Source: Sclerodactyla briareus (taxonomy: Eukaryota; Echinodermata; Holothuroidea; Dendrochirotida; Sclerodactylidae). From it: a DNA stretch of 64,000 nucleotides. The notes under the pieces were generated by a model. The model saw nothing but the letters and a program-made list of their open reading frames with translations. It was not told where the DNA came from and did not search any database. The DNA lies in NCBI GenBank assembly GCA_026419785.1, contig JAODTK010001554.1, forward strand, positions 558,001-622,000, in the 5' to 3' direction. Positions 11,881 through 24,409 of the stretch are shown piece after piece (the first letter of the stretch is position 1; each line of letters begins with the position of its first letter). The translations under genes were made by a program, and so were the position numbers.

Positions 11881-12224
11881 GTTTGCCAGCTGGTGAGACC
11901 TCACCTGGAGTATTCTATCCAGTATGGACTCCATATTTTCCTCGAAGACAAGCAATTGTAATTGAAAACGTTTCACTAGGCCACTCGATTAATTCAATCT
12001 CTAGAGATTTACTTTGCGAGGAGAGTTAAGGCGTCTCGTTTTACTTCGATGGAAACTGAGACGAATTGTGGTGATTTGAATACAACAAGGTTTTCAAATT
12101 TGTTCATGGTTCGAGGCATTTCCTTCCACTATTTCTTTGAGATTTCAAAATCCCACATAGGCTCATTGTCTCAAGTTCCGTGGCAAACGCTGCAGAGTGG
12201 ACATTCGGAATAGTCCTTAGAATT

Positions 12225-12770
12225 TCCAGCCCCCTTGAACGGTGGACAAGTGAATTGGCCGATCGGCCGTGTCCGACTAAAAATCAAGCCGCATCTCCCC
12301 TAGGGAGCATCTCCTTGGACCACTTGGTATTTGACCTTGAAGTCGTTTCAATTGTACGAGGGACGGATTTTTGAACGGAACTCGAAACAGCGACGGTGGA
12401 GAGGCTATTCTTGACAAAATGAAATGTCTGGAGAAAATAGTATGGGATACATATTTTTTCCCAGGAAAAGTCCACAGTAACGTAAAATACGGGAGCATCC
12501 GGCCGACCACGGAATATTTCAACGAATCCACTTTTCAAACTTTGCACGGATTTCATATAAACTTCCGCGTCTGTCGTTTCAGTCGAAATTGACACAGATT
12601 TTGATCGTTGAGACGTTTATTTCAGTCTACTATTTGCCCAGCGATCCGAATTCGACAATGAAATGAGAGATGCGAATAATTCAATCTATTTCCAATTTTG
12701 ATATAATTCCTGTCCGGAATAGAAACCACAGAAATGTGGCCCTGGTCGTTAGAAGGTCATTAGATATGTC
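12225..12770. other. Unexplained ~545-bp interruption of the LINE 3' part
   Basis: Compared with the LINE 3' end at 37,000-37,522, homology stops after the CGTGGCAAACGCTG...ACATTCGGAATAGTCC segment (about 12,222) and resumes near 12,770 (CTGTAATGTGCTTCCC). The intervening DNA is unrelated. It has an open frame on the minus strand (12,284-12,595, 103 codons) with no family I recognise. Ends and target duplication are not clear. Confidence 0.45.
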
Positions 12771-12995
12771 CACGTTTCAAGGCCGAGTTCTGTAATGTGC
12801 TTCCCAGAGAGTTTTATGAAGTGGACATAAGCCTTCCTGTATAATGTTGTTCTGTCTAGAGTGTAATCTTCAAGAATTGTGGGCGACTTCTTTTAGCATC
12901 TGGGTCGTTTCATGCCTTTAAGATGTTGTGCTTCGGAGTCCTCTCATGAGGAGGATTTTGTCCTCTGACCTCTTTTCAATAAACTAAACTAAAAT

Positions 12996-13429
12996 ATATT
13001 GAAACATTTCGACTGGTCGAAGAAATATTCAAATGAAATGGAGGACCGGAATTGCATCACCCTACCATGACTGAGGGTATCTTCACTGACTCTCATACTT
13101 GCTTACTGTTTATTATCTGTACTAATGAGTCCGTCGGAGGGGACTCTTAACATTTTCACCGCCACCGCTTCGTCTATTAGTGAGCTAACCACTCCGCATT
13201 GTAATGCTATTTAACCCGCCATCCATACCCCTATTATAATCACATGTTTCTCCTTATTATGAAGAATTTTCTCACGAAAAACCTGCCCTGTCTGCGCATT
13301 TTACATTCCATTAAAAGGCATGACCCAAAAACAACCACTTCAGTCCTCGAATCTCGTGGGCACGATAACTGTGCAAACGGAACGAATGAAGCTCATACTC
13401 GGCTTGAAGAGTTACAACGGTGAATAGAA
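12996..13429. other. Unassigned stretch
   Basis: Nothing recognised beyond AT-rich sequence directly following the LINE 3' end. Confidence 0.35.
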
Positions 13430-13640
13430 TCTTCCAACATTTTCGAGGGTCAGGTCCAAGGTCACCAAAGGTCAACAGAGGTCGTAGTCTGACACCTATG
13501 AGCACAACAAACTGATGGCAACGAATGATGTGGAGAGTAATACTTGACACGGGAGGTTTGGCCATTTAAAAATGATCCTCAATGGTTTTGTAGAGTCGGT
13601 CCTAGGTCAACCTAAGGTCACAAGTTCAAAGACTCAAAAG
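13430..13640 (+). repeat. Fragment of AGGTCA-rich repeat
   Basis: Contains GGTCAGGTCCAAGGTCACCAAAGG and then further GGTCAACAGAGGTCG half-sites around 13,450-13,482. A second cluster (CTAGGTCAACCTAAGGTCAC) lies near 13,602-13,621. The wording resembles the AGGTCA part of copies I and III, but the CA tract and hairpin module are absent. Confidence 0.5.
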
Positions 13641-16600
13641 GTTCGTAAACATGTAACTGTGCACTGGATGCGGATGTAAAGCTCTACTCGACCCAAAATT
13701 TGTCTGAGTGAATTATATCCCGACGTAACCGTTTGGGTCAGTTGGAAGTCACCTGAACTGCTATGCTCATTACAGGACATGTAACATAACCAAAGATTCG
13801 CATTTGAGCTCTTGGTTCTTTGTTTCGCCCCCAATTGCATACGGGCACTTGGTCTATTATCGTTATGTCGATTCTAGGTCAGTCCATACCAAAAATCTTT
13901 GACTGTCAAAATTCGAAAGGCTTATTGACATTCCTTGGTTGCCACAGATTAAACGCTTCGACTTATAAATGTGTCACAACTTTCCCACTTTCCACCAAAA
14001 AATGACGCTCTAGAACGCCACCAATTTTTAAATGGCTGAATACGTTATTAACCCGCTAAAAATCCACTTTTTTTGTTTATTGTGGTCTGAATGCAAGAAA
14101 AAATGGTATTTCGAGACTTTCCCCTTTAGAATTTTTGAAATGGAAGCGGTATTGTCCCCATAAATATGCTGTAGATATTCGAATCAGCGAAACTGGAAAT
14201 TGACCAATATGCCCCCCCCCCCCGCCAATTACCAATTTGAATTTTCAGCTAATCGTGCGAGGAAACGGTGGTTTGTGACACTCTGAACGGATTTACGAGA
14301 ACTACTGACGACACACGAACCCACAACCCAACTTAATGGCGCCTTTCGAGTGCACCTCATTGGCGACCCCACTCAGCGCCCATGGGTTTACCTACCATAA
14401 CGTCCCCTCAGAGGAAGTTTTATCGCCCACCTTCGACCTTCCGAGACCGTTGAGACCGTGAGATGATAAATTCTAAAATTTTAAACTATCAGTCCTTCCA
14501 TCTCTAAAATATATTGGAAAAAAACAGCTTTTCAAAATTTAGAAAATTGGCCAATCAGTGCCCCGCCCTTCTATTTTTTTTTTTTCTGCACTTTTCGGCG
14601 GCTGATTGCCTAGAGAAATTCGTATTCTTCCTTTTATTTCCTTTGGTCACAACTATTGAGCAAATATCAATTATTGTGGCAACTCACACATATCTCATCC
14701 GCCCCTCGGACCGCATAGTACTTAACAGAAATAACTTTAAATACAAAAGTCTTTATAAAATCGTTCATCGTATACCCATATATATGGACGAATCGGCTAC
14801 GACGACCTGCGCGCGTTCGCACTGTGACTACACTCTAGACCGCAATTTGATAGGCCTTCTGTGAAGAACCACGAGGCTCATTCCCCCTAAAACATTATAT
14901 GTTCTTCCTTCTGCTAATATATTGCCCCCGTTAGTCGCAAGGGGTTGCTGTTTGAAGGGGGGGGGGGCTGCTAGTGGTTGTAACTTCCATGAGACCATAA
15001 ATGTAGCATGTACTCACCCCCTATCAAACTGGTTTCGTGACCTTGTGTCGGAAAAGAAAAAAAATACTCGCTTTCATTGAAATTCTTTGCACTCCCTGAG
15101 CATCTAATCTGATTGAACAATGAGATAATCACTTGAATCCCTGCCTCTACTCCCCCCCCCCCCCCCACTCGGTATGGCCTGGTTCAGTCCCATCTGGGGT
15201 ACTGAAATGAGATTTCTTTTTCCCAAATCCATACATTATAATAACATTCGCTAGAATTCAAGATGAAATCCGTGTCTTGGGATTTTGTCTTGTCACAATT
15301 ATGAAACATGATCATTCCAGTCGCCAGATATATTGAAGAAAAACTTCCAATTGTGGGCCGAAGAATAGTGGTGGTGTTTCTCCCTAACTTCCAAACTTTT
15401 GGCAATGTTTGCCTACATGCAAGAAACATTCGTATTAATTCTTGCCTTGTTAGGGGTTTTGAATTCTTCGAGTCTATATTGTTTTGTAATCACCAAACAT
15501 CTTGAACATCTGTTCAAAAATCAGCCAAAATGGGAAAAAACTAAAATGTCCATTTTCCCTTCCCAGAGTTTCACCATTTTGCAAAAATGTGTTCAATTCA
15601 GGAGAAACGTGTGTTCTGTGAACTTTTTATTAGGCGTGTACCGTATTCGGTCTATCCGAGTGGAGATTTTGCGGGGAAAAAACCATCAAGAACTGATGTG
15701 ACACGCCCCCTCCCCCACACACAACGCTGACACACGCACACAAAGTCATACACAAAAAAAACAGACCCCTATGCGAGTGCACCTCATTGCTGGTCCCAAC
15801 CCGACTCACCCATGGGCACTCCACCATAGTGTAGAACCCCCATTGGATAGTTCTTAAATTACAATGGTCACGATATTTATTATATACTCACATACTGTTC
15901 CTATACCCCATATGACCCATTAATCCTTCCACCAAAGAAATAATCTTGATTCATGATTTGTACTGCGTTTATTGACGAAGCGATACAAAATTTAATAATA
16001 CACTGGCCAGAATACCACACCGTTGATACTATAAATCCTAAGGTGACACCACCCTTACACTTGATGACATCCGCCGAGGGTTTCCCTTCAAAAAAATAGA
16101 TCTAAATTTTCCATTTGAGACCGATTCTGATGATGTATTCTTGTCGCTGAATCATATTCTTCCCTATCTGAAGAGTGCATACAAATTACAGATGATTGTA
16201 AATTGGGGATGAATCTGTCAGGTTTTTCACAATTTTCCAGCTCCCTGTGGCCACAGTCAGAATGGGTTTCCCCAAGGGCCAGAGTGTCCGAAACACATCC
16301 GCTAAATTAAGGTGCTCTAGCTCGAAATGCAAGGGTCAAGGTACTGGAAATGGAGGTGCATGATAGGGCGGGGTCCAGCTACAAATGGGGGGTGCAGGCT
16401 CCTGGGTCTTAACCTCCCCCACTTGGTTCTCTACAGGGTGGTGAAGAGGCCCCTGTAGAGTGTAAGTCAATGGGGAGCTTAATGGGACGTGCCACCAGAA
16501 GGTCCTAAAAAAAAAAAACCATGTTTGTTTGTCCTCCACACCCGTGAAGAAAATGGCGGACAGGCGGGGCGGATTTTGTTTTTTTTGTTTTTTTGTTGGA

Positions 16601-19257
16601 ACGCAGATTCGCACATAAGTAAAATGTGAAAATAAGACACTAAATGCGTTCCGTCCCAAGCCTTATAGTACTAGCTGCATTCAGTAGTTTCAGTTTCCGA
16701 CTGCAACAGTACAAGTAAAAAAAAGTAAGTAGCAAAACCTGACCGGAAGTCGCCATGCAAAAACCACGCCAAGATTGACACCAATTCATCTGGCCCTATA
16801 TCACACTATGGGCAATTTCGTGACTCCGCGACTCTCACATTTTTCAGAAAGTATGTTCTGAAATCGTTTGGTTCCACACTGCCAAGTGGTGATCAAAAAT
16901 CTCCTCGGGTAGAAAGAAGTCGTTCACAACAGTGCAAATTCGGTCATAAATAATTCTAACGCCGAGTTTACACGAACTCAGATCGTGTACGACGCCATGT
17001 TTTAGACCCTGCTAGTGCTAGTGATCGGCACTGTGTATATCACACGACTTGAGTGGTGAGCCGGGAGCGCACGCCTCGAGTTGGCAAAGAAATATTCATC
17101 GAAGAAGTGCTATCAGCCCCACACGTGTGTGGTCGCTCTCTCAGCGTTGCCTACATTTTGTATGAGCACACTATTAAAATTTGTAGGGCTGGAGTTTATT
17201 TTCTTATGAACAGGAATTTTGACAGTTCACACTGAGCGTGAAGGTATTATGCTCAAATTTCCTATGTCATAGCAATGATTGTTTGTTTTTCACATTCAGA
17301 AATTTTTATTGCAAAACTTTCACTATTCTTACATCTCAGGTGGCGAAGTGGCAACACTGATAGTTGCTTTTCCTAAAGTTTAGGAGGTGTGGCCGTCTTG
17401 CACGCGTGATCCAATGCATTATCGCCGCGAACCACGCATCCCAGGCCCAGGCATTAATTTTGATCTGTGTGACGAACGTTCCCAAGCCATTTACATAGCC
17501 CCGCCGTGCATCGCGCGGCTTCCAACGTTCCCTTTTCTAGTCTACGAAAACTTTTAAATTGTAAGTGCGGCCTAGGTAGTTTTCGGGGGAAAATAGAGCA
17601 AGGGTAGGACAGATCCAATCGATCGATCGATCGGTCGTTGATCCGGCCGTCCGGTCCGGACTGCATACTCCCACATATATGTGTAATGATTGGGTTTATA
17701 ATGTGTTGTTCAGACGCGATCGAACAGGGAAATTTTTTTGTGACGAATGTAATATTTTGTGCAAGCGGAACAAGAAATTAAAAAAATATTGAAATAAAAA
17801 TATGTTCGGAGCGGAAGGCAAATTCGGAGGCGGGCGGTGGAGGACAAACAAACATTTTTTTTTTAGGCCTAAGGGACAGCTATAGTGCGTTTCTACATTC
17901 CACGCAACTAACACACTTCGTGCCAGAATCTGGCCTATAGAGAAACAGACGCTCTGTGTGCGTCGTTTTTTGTAGGGATCTCCTGGGTCCGGCAATCCGA
18001 CTCTGACGGCCTTATGCTGAGCGTGACGTTGGTGTTCAATAGCAGTACGCGCGGTTTTGCATTGTCTTTAGACGCTGCTAACCTGAAATGCCCGCCCCCC
18101 AAGAGTAACACGGACCGAAGTTGATCAAACAATTTAACGCACGAAAATTAATCCCCGTGTCCAGTTCCGTGTCCAGGGAAAACTCCGACTCAATTTGTCC
18201 CCGGTAGAGTAGCGTCTACCGTAGATGGTTAAACACTCTAACGCACATGAAAATGATCCGTGTCAGTCCGGGTTGCTGGGGACATTTTCATTGCTTCAAT
18301 TATTTGCAACGCGTTGCCTCTCCAGTACTAATATAATAGCTACATGGTGGATTCTCCGCAATCACTAACTTAGACGCGCGCGCAACCATCGAAACACTCG
18401 CACTCTTCGTTTGTTTTTAATCAAGCCCCGGACATGCGTACTGTAGCTTCTATCAGAACAGATCAGCGTCAGTGTGTAGCCGTTTGCTATGCCCTTGACA
18501 GCGCCCTCACTTATATAGTGTTTTAGTGACATGTGATTCGGGCGACTGGTTCCATTTCTCAGACAAATTAATAGTTTTCCGTTTGATAAGCCCTCCATAA
18601 TTCGAGCCTAATTATCAGGCCTCTAGTTCATTCGCGGTGAATTTTATACTTTACGTCTAGACAGTGTTTCTGGCATACCAATCGAGTCCGTATTCCTGAA
18701 TTTGTTATGTTGTTTCTGTGCTCCGTTTAGATCGTCTCACTTTCCCCTTTCCCGCGTTTTTCTGGAAACAGGGTAAAACAACTTAACTTACGATGTGAGA
18801 TGCATTGCACTATGATATACTACCTGTACTATGGACAACGAACGGTATTTTCGGGTCTATGGTCGAAGAAATTCGCTGATAGAGAGTTAACAAACTTAAT
18901 ACTGTGTTCCACGAATGTCCACACCACAATAGGGCGACTCCTCACTTCGAGTTTTGTGTTCTCTGACGGGAAATTGAACAGGCACACATACGCGATCTAA
19001 ATGCTCTTCAGTAAAGAAGCTCCTGGTTTTTAATCAATCAATCCATAGAGCGATGTTCTTCTAGATACATGGGGCAAAGCCGCTCCGTTGAAACAAAGCT
19101 GCACACAAACACATATACGTACCGTTAAAAAAGTCCCAGTAGTGATGGTTGACTCCTGCGTTCAAGAATAGGTCCTCTATTCCGCCATAATTTTTTCATT
19201 CACATGCCTGTAAGGAAACACGAGTGAACGTAAGCTAATGGAACACCAGTAGTACTT
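13641..19257. other. Unassigned stretch with small repeats
   Basis: No coding or RNA gene recognised. A short shared segment (CGAGTGCACCTCATTG ... CCCATGGG) appears at about 14,348-14,388 and again at 15,775-15,815. C-runs lie at 14,212-14,223 and 15,152-15,167, a G-run at 14,958-14,967 and a T-run at 14,574-14,585. A GATC repeat (ATCGATCGATCGATCGG) lies near 17,618-17,634. A CA-rich tract lies near 15,714-15,755. ORFs such as 14,514-14,864 (+) are low in evidence. Confidence 0.4.
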
Positions 19258-19400
19258 CAAGTCCGGACTCGGACCCAAGTCCCGGACTCAATGACTCAGA
19301 CTCCGGACTCGTGACTCAGGCGCAATGGCTCGGGCTCACCTGCAAGGACCGGACTCAACTCGGACTCTTCACCTGTCCGGCCCAGGGCTCGGGCTTTTTC
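19258..19400 (+). repeat. GGACTC minisatellite
   Basis: Imperfect hexamer repeats (GGACTC, GACTCA, CCGGACTC, GGGCTC) run across this segment. The same hexamer family in the same orientation recurs at 21,284-21,420, so the two may bound or belong to one dispersed element. Confidence 0.7.
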
Positions 19401-21283
19401 AGCATGAGTCCAGAGACGATTCTTCAATATTTTCTTCATTTTTGTCAATTCAAAGAAAACTGTCGAATTGTGAAATTTTCTTTATTGCAGCCTATTCAGT
19501 CCGTTGAGTTATAACATGCTCTCAGGCAGTTCATCATCAGACGGCGCCCATAAAATTAACTGAAAATTTGTTGCTTCACAAAGCGAGGAGTACCTAATAT
19601 AGATGCATACTACCACAATGTTCACACTCACGGAATGCAAGTCGCACGATTTTCATAACCGATTTGTCCAGTCCTCAACACTTAATCGTCAAATAAGTAA
19701 TATCATGTAATCAATTCACGTAGATATTTTTATTGTGGCGGATGAATAGGCTACACCAAAACTGTGAGCTAAGATTTCACCCAATCTGGTACACATATTT
19801 GTCTATAACAATTAACATAACCCCCTAAGTAAAGACTGGGAACCATTTTGGTGCAAATCAATTAATATATAAGTATATATCATGTGGAAATGTTGTGTGA
19901 GGATTAGTGTTACGAATAAGGGTGGGTAAGTAGCGTTCGCCGAGCAACTTCGAGGTAAGAGCCAGGGGCTCATTCAGATGAGTCAGGGTTGACAATTACC
20001 AAGGAATGGAGCTGGTATTAGAATAACAGGAGAGGGCATGAGCCTGTGTTGTATGGTGCAATTTATGGACTGTTAGTGAATACAAAACTCTCAGCATGTG
20101 TAATGTCCCCATAGAAAACAAGTGTTTTATGAACCCGGTGTGTCAAATTGTGTGAACACGATTTTGCAGGCGCAGACCCACATTGCAATATCACTCACTA
20201 GCTCCCACTCAGACATTCACACATCACTCATGCAGTAGGAGCACATGCCTGGGATGGCACCTAACCGCATCCACACAGCCACCTCCGGGCAAGCGATCAG
20301 GCAGACCTTCCTCCCCCCACCCCTCAAACTCCCTGGGGTTACCTGCCCATACCATGAGCCACGGGGGGACCCTGCGAGCAGCCCAACCACCGTTCCTATA
20401 CTGACGTACACGTGGACAGGATCCGCCGCCTTGAGGTATGTCAATAGTATAGCTGGCATAATGTGCCGAATGTGCTGGAAAACAACTGCAGTCAGGGTTA
20501 CAATAACTGTAATGTGACAACATATGCGTCAGTCATTATGGAAGTACAGTCGTATAGTGTCGAAACCATATGATTATATAAGTAACAAAAGAATTGTGAT
20601 TGCGTCTGCCAGTGAAAAATGAGACTAGATGCAGCTAATTAACTTAAACTAGAAGGAGCACAACTGTAAATTTTGAAATGCGGATGCATAAAATTAGAAA
20701 TCATTTATACATCTTTACAATTTTCCATAGGAGAGAAAGGCGCGGTCAGTTCTGGATAGATAAATAGGCCCTTTGGTACAACACAGGCCGGGCTCGGAGT
20801 TGGACCAGGGTAGGGGCAAGGTTCAGAGATAATAGGCAGTAACTCAGGGTTAGGCTGGCCCTAGGGGGTGCATGTAATCTGTTATGGAAGTGGTATTGAT
20901 CGTCAACTTTGGAATTGCAGAGAGTGATAAATGTTATGGGTATGCATCCGTTTATTAGCAATCACTTTTCATACAACATTTTAGGTTCAGCAATCAGCAC
21001 TGTGTTCAGCATTTGAAGTGTTCAGAGGGTTGATGCAAAATAGGCTTATTCCTACAGTGCTGGTTGTCGGTGTTGGACCTTATGGTAACAGGTGTTGAAC
21101 ACCTATTCCGATAACCGGTGTCGGTGTTGGTGTCGGTTGTGGGAGCTACCGTGTTGTGTTTGTTGGGGTGGTTTTGCCAGTGTCCGATACAACACGGATT
21201 AGAACTAGAGGAAATTATTCCGATGAAGTTTTGCATTACGTGCAGTTAACATTGAAGAGTAAACCATTACACATGGAATCATG
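19401..21283. other. Unassigned stretch between GGACTC minisatellites
   Basis: No protein family seen. A GT-rich segment (21,060-21,150) repeats GGTGTTGG/GGTGTCGGT motifs. ORFs at 20,183-20,523 overlap on both strands in a C-rich segment and are not convincing. Confidence 0.35.
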
Positions 21284-21420
21284 GACTCGGACTATGCATT
21301 GGGACTTGGACTCGGACGCGGACTCGGACTCACAATCGGGCACTGGACTCGGACGCGGACTCAGACTCGGATTCACTGCTTTGACTCGGATTCGCACTCA
21401 CCCCGAGTGGACTCACTACA
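21284..21420 (+). repeat. GGACTC minisatellite, second array
   Basis: Repeats of GGACTCGGACGCGGACTC and variants lie at about 21,284-21,370, continuing as GACTCGGATTCGCACTC to about 21,398. It has the same hexamer and orientation as 19,258-19,400. Confidence 0.75.
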
Positions 21421-24238
21421 GCACTGTGGAAACGCATCATAGAACAAAAGGGTCTAAACAAATAAAGTAGGAACTGAGACGGTGGAACACCCTTCTTTAT
21501 AATAAAACATTAGACAAATGGAACGTGTTGTTGATACGAGAGACATATGTACTTCAGTACTCGCTCCGGGTATAGGCTCAACTCGTCAATTGGAAGGGGG
21601 CAGTTCTTCAGTAAATAATTATTATTCTGTCATGACACATTTAAGGACTTGATATAGCAAGTTAACATTTTCTGTAATAAACAGATGAAGAAAAATGTCC
21701 GAAGCTGTTATTGTTCTGCTAAATTAAATCCAAGGGCGGCGAGTTGTGTTGGCGGTTGGGGGGGGGGGGACGGACAAGGATTAATCCAATTAGGCGGAGC
21801 GCCATCAAAGGTTGGCGCGTAGCGTTAACGGAAATTTTACGTTTCACAGAACCCCTTAAATTGCAGGAAAACGGGCACTTCCCATGCATCATGGGACAGT
21901 CAGCAGCATCCTAACATGTTAACATTTTTATTCACGGGACGGTTCTCCAAAAACTGTATCGCAATAGGGATCAATTTCAGGGTTTGGCGTTGGGTGCTGT
22001 GACATTATGAAATACGATTGAATGAGGTTATCAGTCATGAACGGATCAATCGAAGACAATGACACCACCATACGTTCGCGCGTTAAGCGCGAGTTTTGCA
22101 GGTCCAATTTTGACCAAGAGATCGACATGGCAACTGACCACGCTCCGACCTATCACTTACGATAGGGCAGGCCTGAGGTTTTTACGAAGATCGGCCCGTT
22201 TTATCGTCTTTGTGGACACAGGCGCATGGGAGGGACTCTACTTGAGCCAGACTTGGTCCAAATGAGTATAACACAGAAGTAAAACCGCAATCGCGCGCGA
22301 AGCGCGCGCGAAAATTTTACCCTTTTGGACATTCCATCTAAAGACAGGCAATTTTGGATATAAACTTACCATCACCTAAATTTTGAACATGCCTTTGACA
22401 CGAAATTGGGGGCGTTTCCTGGCGAATCTGCGATGACTATTTTAGGGATTTCCACCGCCCGTGTGCCTGCCCCCCTTAGTATGTGTCACGTGCACAGCAA
22501 CCAACTTGCAAAAAGGGTCGCACCCATTAATGATTGCGATACTCTATTTTAAATTGCCGATATAGACCATATTGGCAAAAAAAATAGGTCCCGCCAGGTG
22601 GTAGACTTTAGCCTAAGCGCTCCAACATTCTTCCCCTTCAAGCAAAACGAGTTTACACTTTTGGGATCCATAAACATTCAGGCAATAGTTGGACTTCAAC
22701 TTTTGGACAGCCTTTCTCCCACTTGAATTTTTGGATAAGAACCGATTATTAACAGTTATCCTTACTGGGTAACTATTCTGCCATAACAGATAAAAAAACG
22801 ATAGTTGTGACAGGAATGTGATTGAATGAATATTAAGCATTTGTCGAGAACCAATATTCGTTGTTTTAAAGAAATTTTTTACCGTAATTTAAAAAAAATG
22901 ACATCTAACTTTTTTTTTTTGTATAACAGATCACTAATTATCAGAACAGGTTGGCCTAAACATGTTGTTCACAACAGAATTCATGTTCGTTATACAACAG
23001 TCAATTCCACTGATCCGAGATACGCGCAAAATTGCCTACGTCACATAGCAAAATACCACCTACTGCACTCAGTAGGTGTAACGGAGCTCAGACAACCGGT
23101 ACAAAGCCAATGGGACCATTTGTCCTTGACATGCGTATCGACCTTTTCAATTAGGTTCAGACCCGTTTCCTCCCAGTCGCACGAAAGGTGAAACGTGCAT
23201 CTCCACTTAATAAATAGCTCCATGTGCTGTACTCACCATGGAACCTATATCGGGGCATTTAGGGTTTAGCGAGTCGAACCGCGCGTACTGCTAATTTACA
23301 AACCAACGTCAGCTCAGCATAGGGGGTAGCGTGGATTGACGGGGCCTAGGCGTACTGATAGTCCTATTAACGATGGCTCCAATTGAACTATGCTTGGAAA
23401 CTGACAGAGCCCTCTTTCCAACAGAGAGTTGTAAAAATGACGATGTTCTCCCGATGTGATTGAAAAAACAAGAACGCAATTATGTTTTGTGATACCTTGC
23501 ATTTTTAGTAATATCCCAAACGTAAGGAGACGTTCAGGATCACCTAAAATCTGAATCTTTATTCCTGAGTAGGCGAGTAGCAGAAGAGAAACGTACCACA
23601 ATACCAGCTGGTCCGGATTGTTGCTGTCGGGTTGAGTTGAAAAGTAACACGTCCCCTCCTTGGTCATAACCACATGCAAATAATACCTGGTGGGACTATA
23701 TACCTACGTTCCCGAATCCGAAATGGTAGGGGGTTGGCTCTAGGGGTTTCTATCTGCTTATGGCTGTAAGGAGCCAATCACAATACATAGTTTTGGTTAT
23801 TATATAATTAATTTAAGATTGGTTCACTCCCGAATTGAAAACAATATTGACAAAAGTTAATGACTGTCAATGCCCGGACCAAGGCCATATATTGAGTGAC
23901 GCAAGACGAATTTTACCTTTTAATCGTTTGATTTTACCAACTCGCTGAAAATCAATATTGATTATGAGACTTTCCAAGGAATTTGCCATACGAAAGTAAA
24001 ACGTATGATTTTGACGGCACCCCGGTCCTCCACAAACCAACTTTTTCGGGCAATGTTTCGTTCTTGCAACCATGCAATTATAGTATACATCCCTAATGCC
24101 ACTGATCAGTGCATCTGAAATTGATTATTCCATAGTTTCTGTATGATCATTTACTTTAGTGTATACCTCTTGTACAATGAAGAGTACATAGTGATGAATA
24201 CCACCAGTTGTACCATTCTGCTGTTTTACTCATGAGTG
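21421..24238. other. Unassigned stretch with CG palindromes
   Basis: A perfect CG-rich palindrome (7-bp arms, GAA loop) lies at 22,292-22,308 and a near-palindrome TCGCGCGTTAAGCGCGA at 22,076-22,092. Both are unusual in otherwise AT-rich surroundings and about 215 bp apart. A G-run lies near 21,760-21,769. No gene was recognised. Short ORFs (22,826-23,191 +, 23,314-23,679 -) lack motifs. Confidence 0.4.
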
Positions 24239-24272
24239 CAGGGGCGTATATACATTAAATTCCAGGGGGGGG
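24239..24272 (+). mobile_element. Possible DNA-transposon end (CAGGGGCG plus G-run)
   Basis: CAGGGGCGTATATAC followed within 20 bp by a run of G. The same layout, in one orientation or the other, occurs near 30,210-30,239, 59,827 and 63,699. Only the end is visible here, with no partner end. Confidence 0.35.
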
Positions 24273-24409
24273 TGCCTGTGAATCAGTTGAGACCGACAAG
24301 ATTTTTTCGTTTGAGACCCGATTATTATTACGGTATTATCGGTTATTTTCCAGAGGCGGGAGGGGGGTTGCTCGGGTTCTCAACTGGGTGGCCAACTCGT
24401 TGTTGATTC

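Larger units (their letters stand above)
9925..12995 (+). pseudogene. CR1/L2-like LINE, 5'-truncated ORF2 remnant (reverse transcriptase)
   Basis: This is the remnant of a non-LTR retrotransposon polymerase, which in a live element copies its own RNA onto nicked target DNA. Read across frame changes, the conserved pieces appear in order. They are a linker with an EMA.VLNNYYSSVFTE sequence (10,050-10,118), LRSGKAPSPDG (about 10,210-10,243), VPSDWRRANVSPIIK followed by YRLVSLTS (10,324-10,420), an LDF-type segment (about 10,600), the FADD catalytic motif (10,867-10,878, with Gln where FADDT is usual), KWAFDWQ plus VGFNN (about 10,945-11,025), and the C-terminal LVRPHLEYS (11,889-11,915). The 3' end reads TCATGAGGAGGATTTTGTCCTCTGACCTC and then ATAAACTAAACTAAA (to about 12,995). 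Several frameshifts and stops make it inactive. No endonuclease domain is present. Clade assignment is by eye. Confidence 0.85.
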
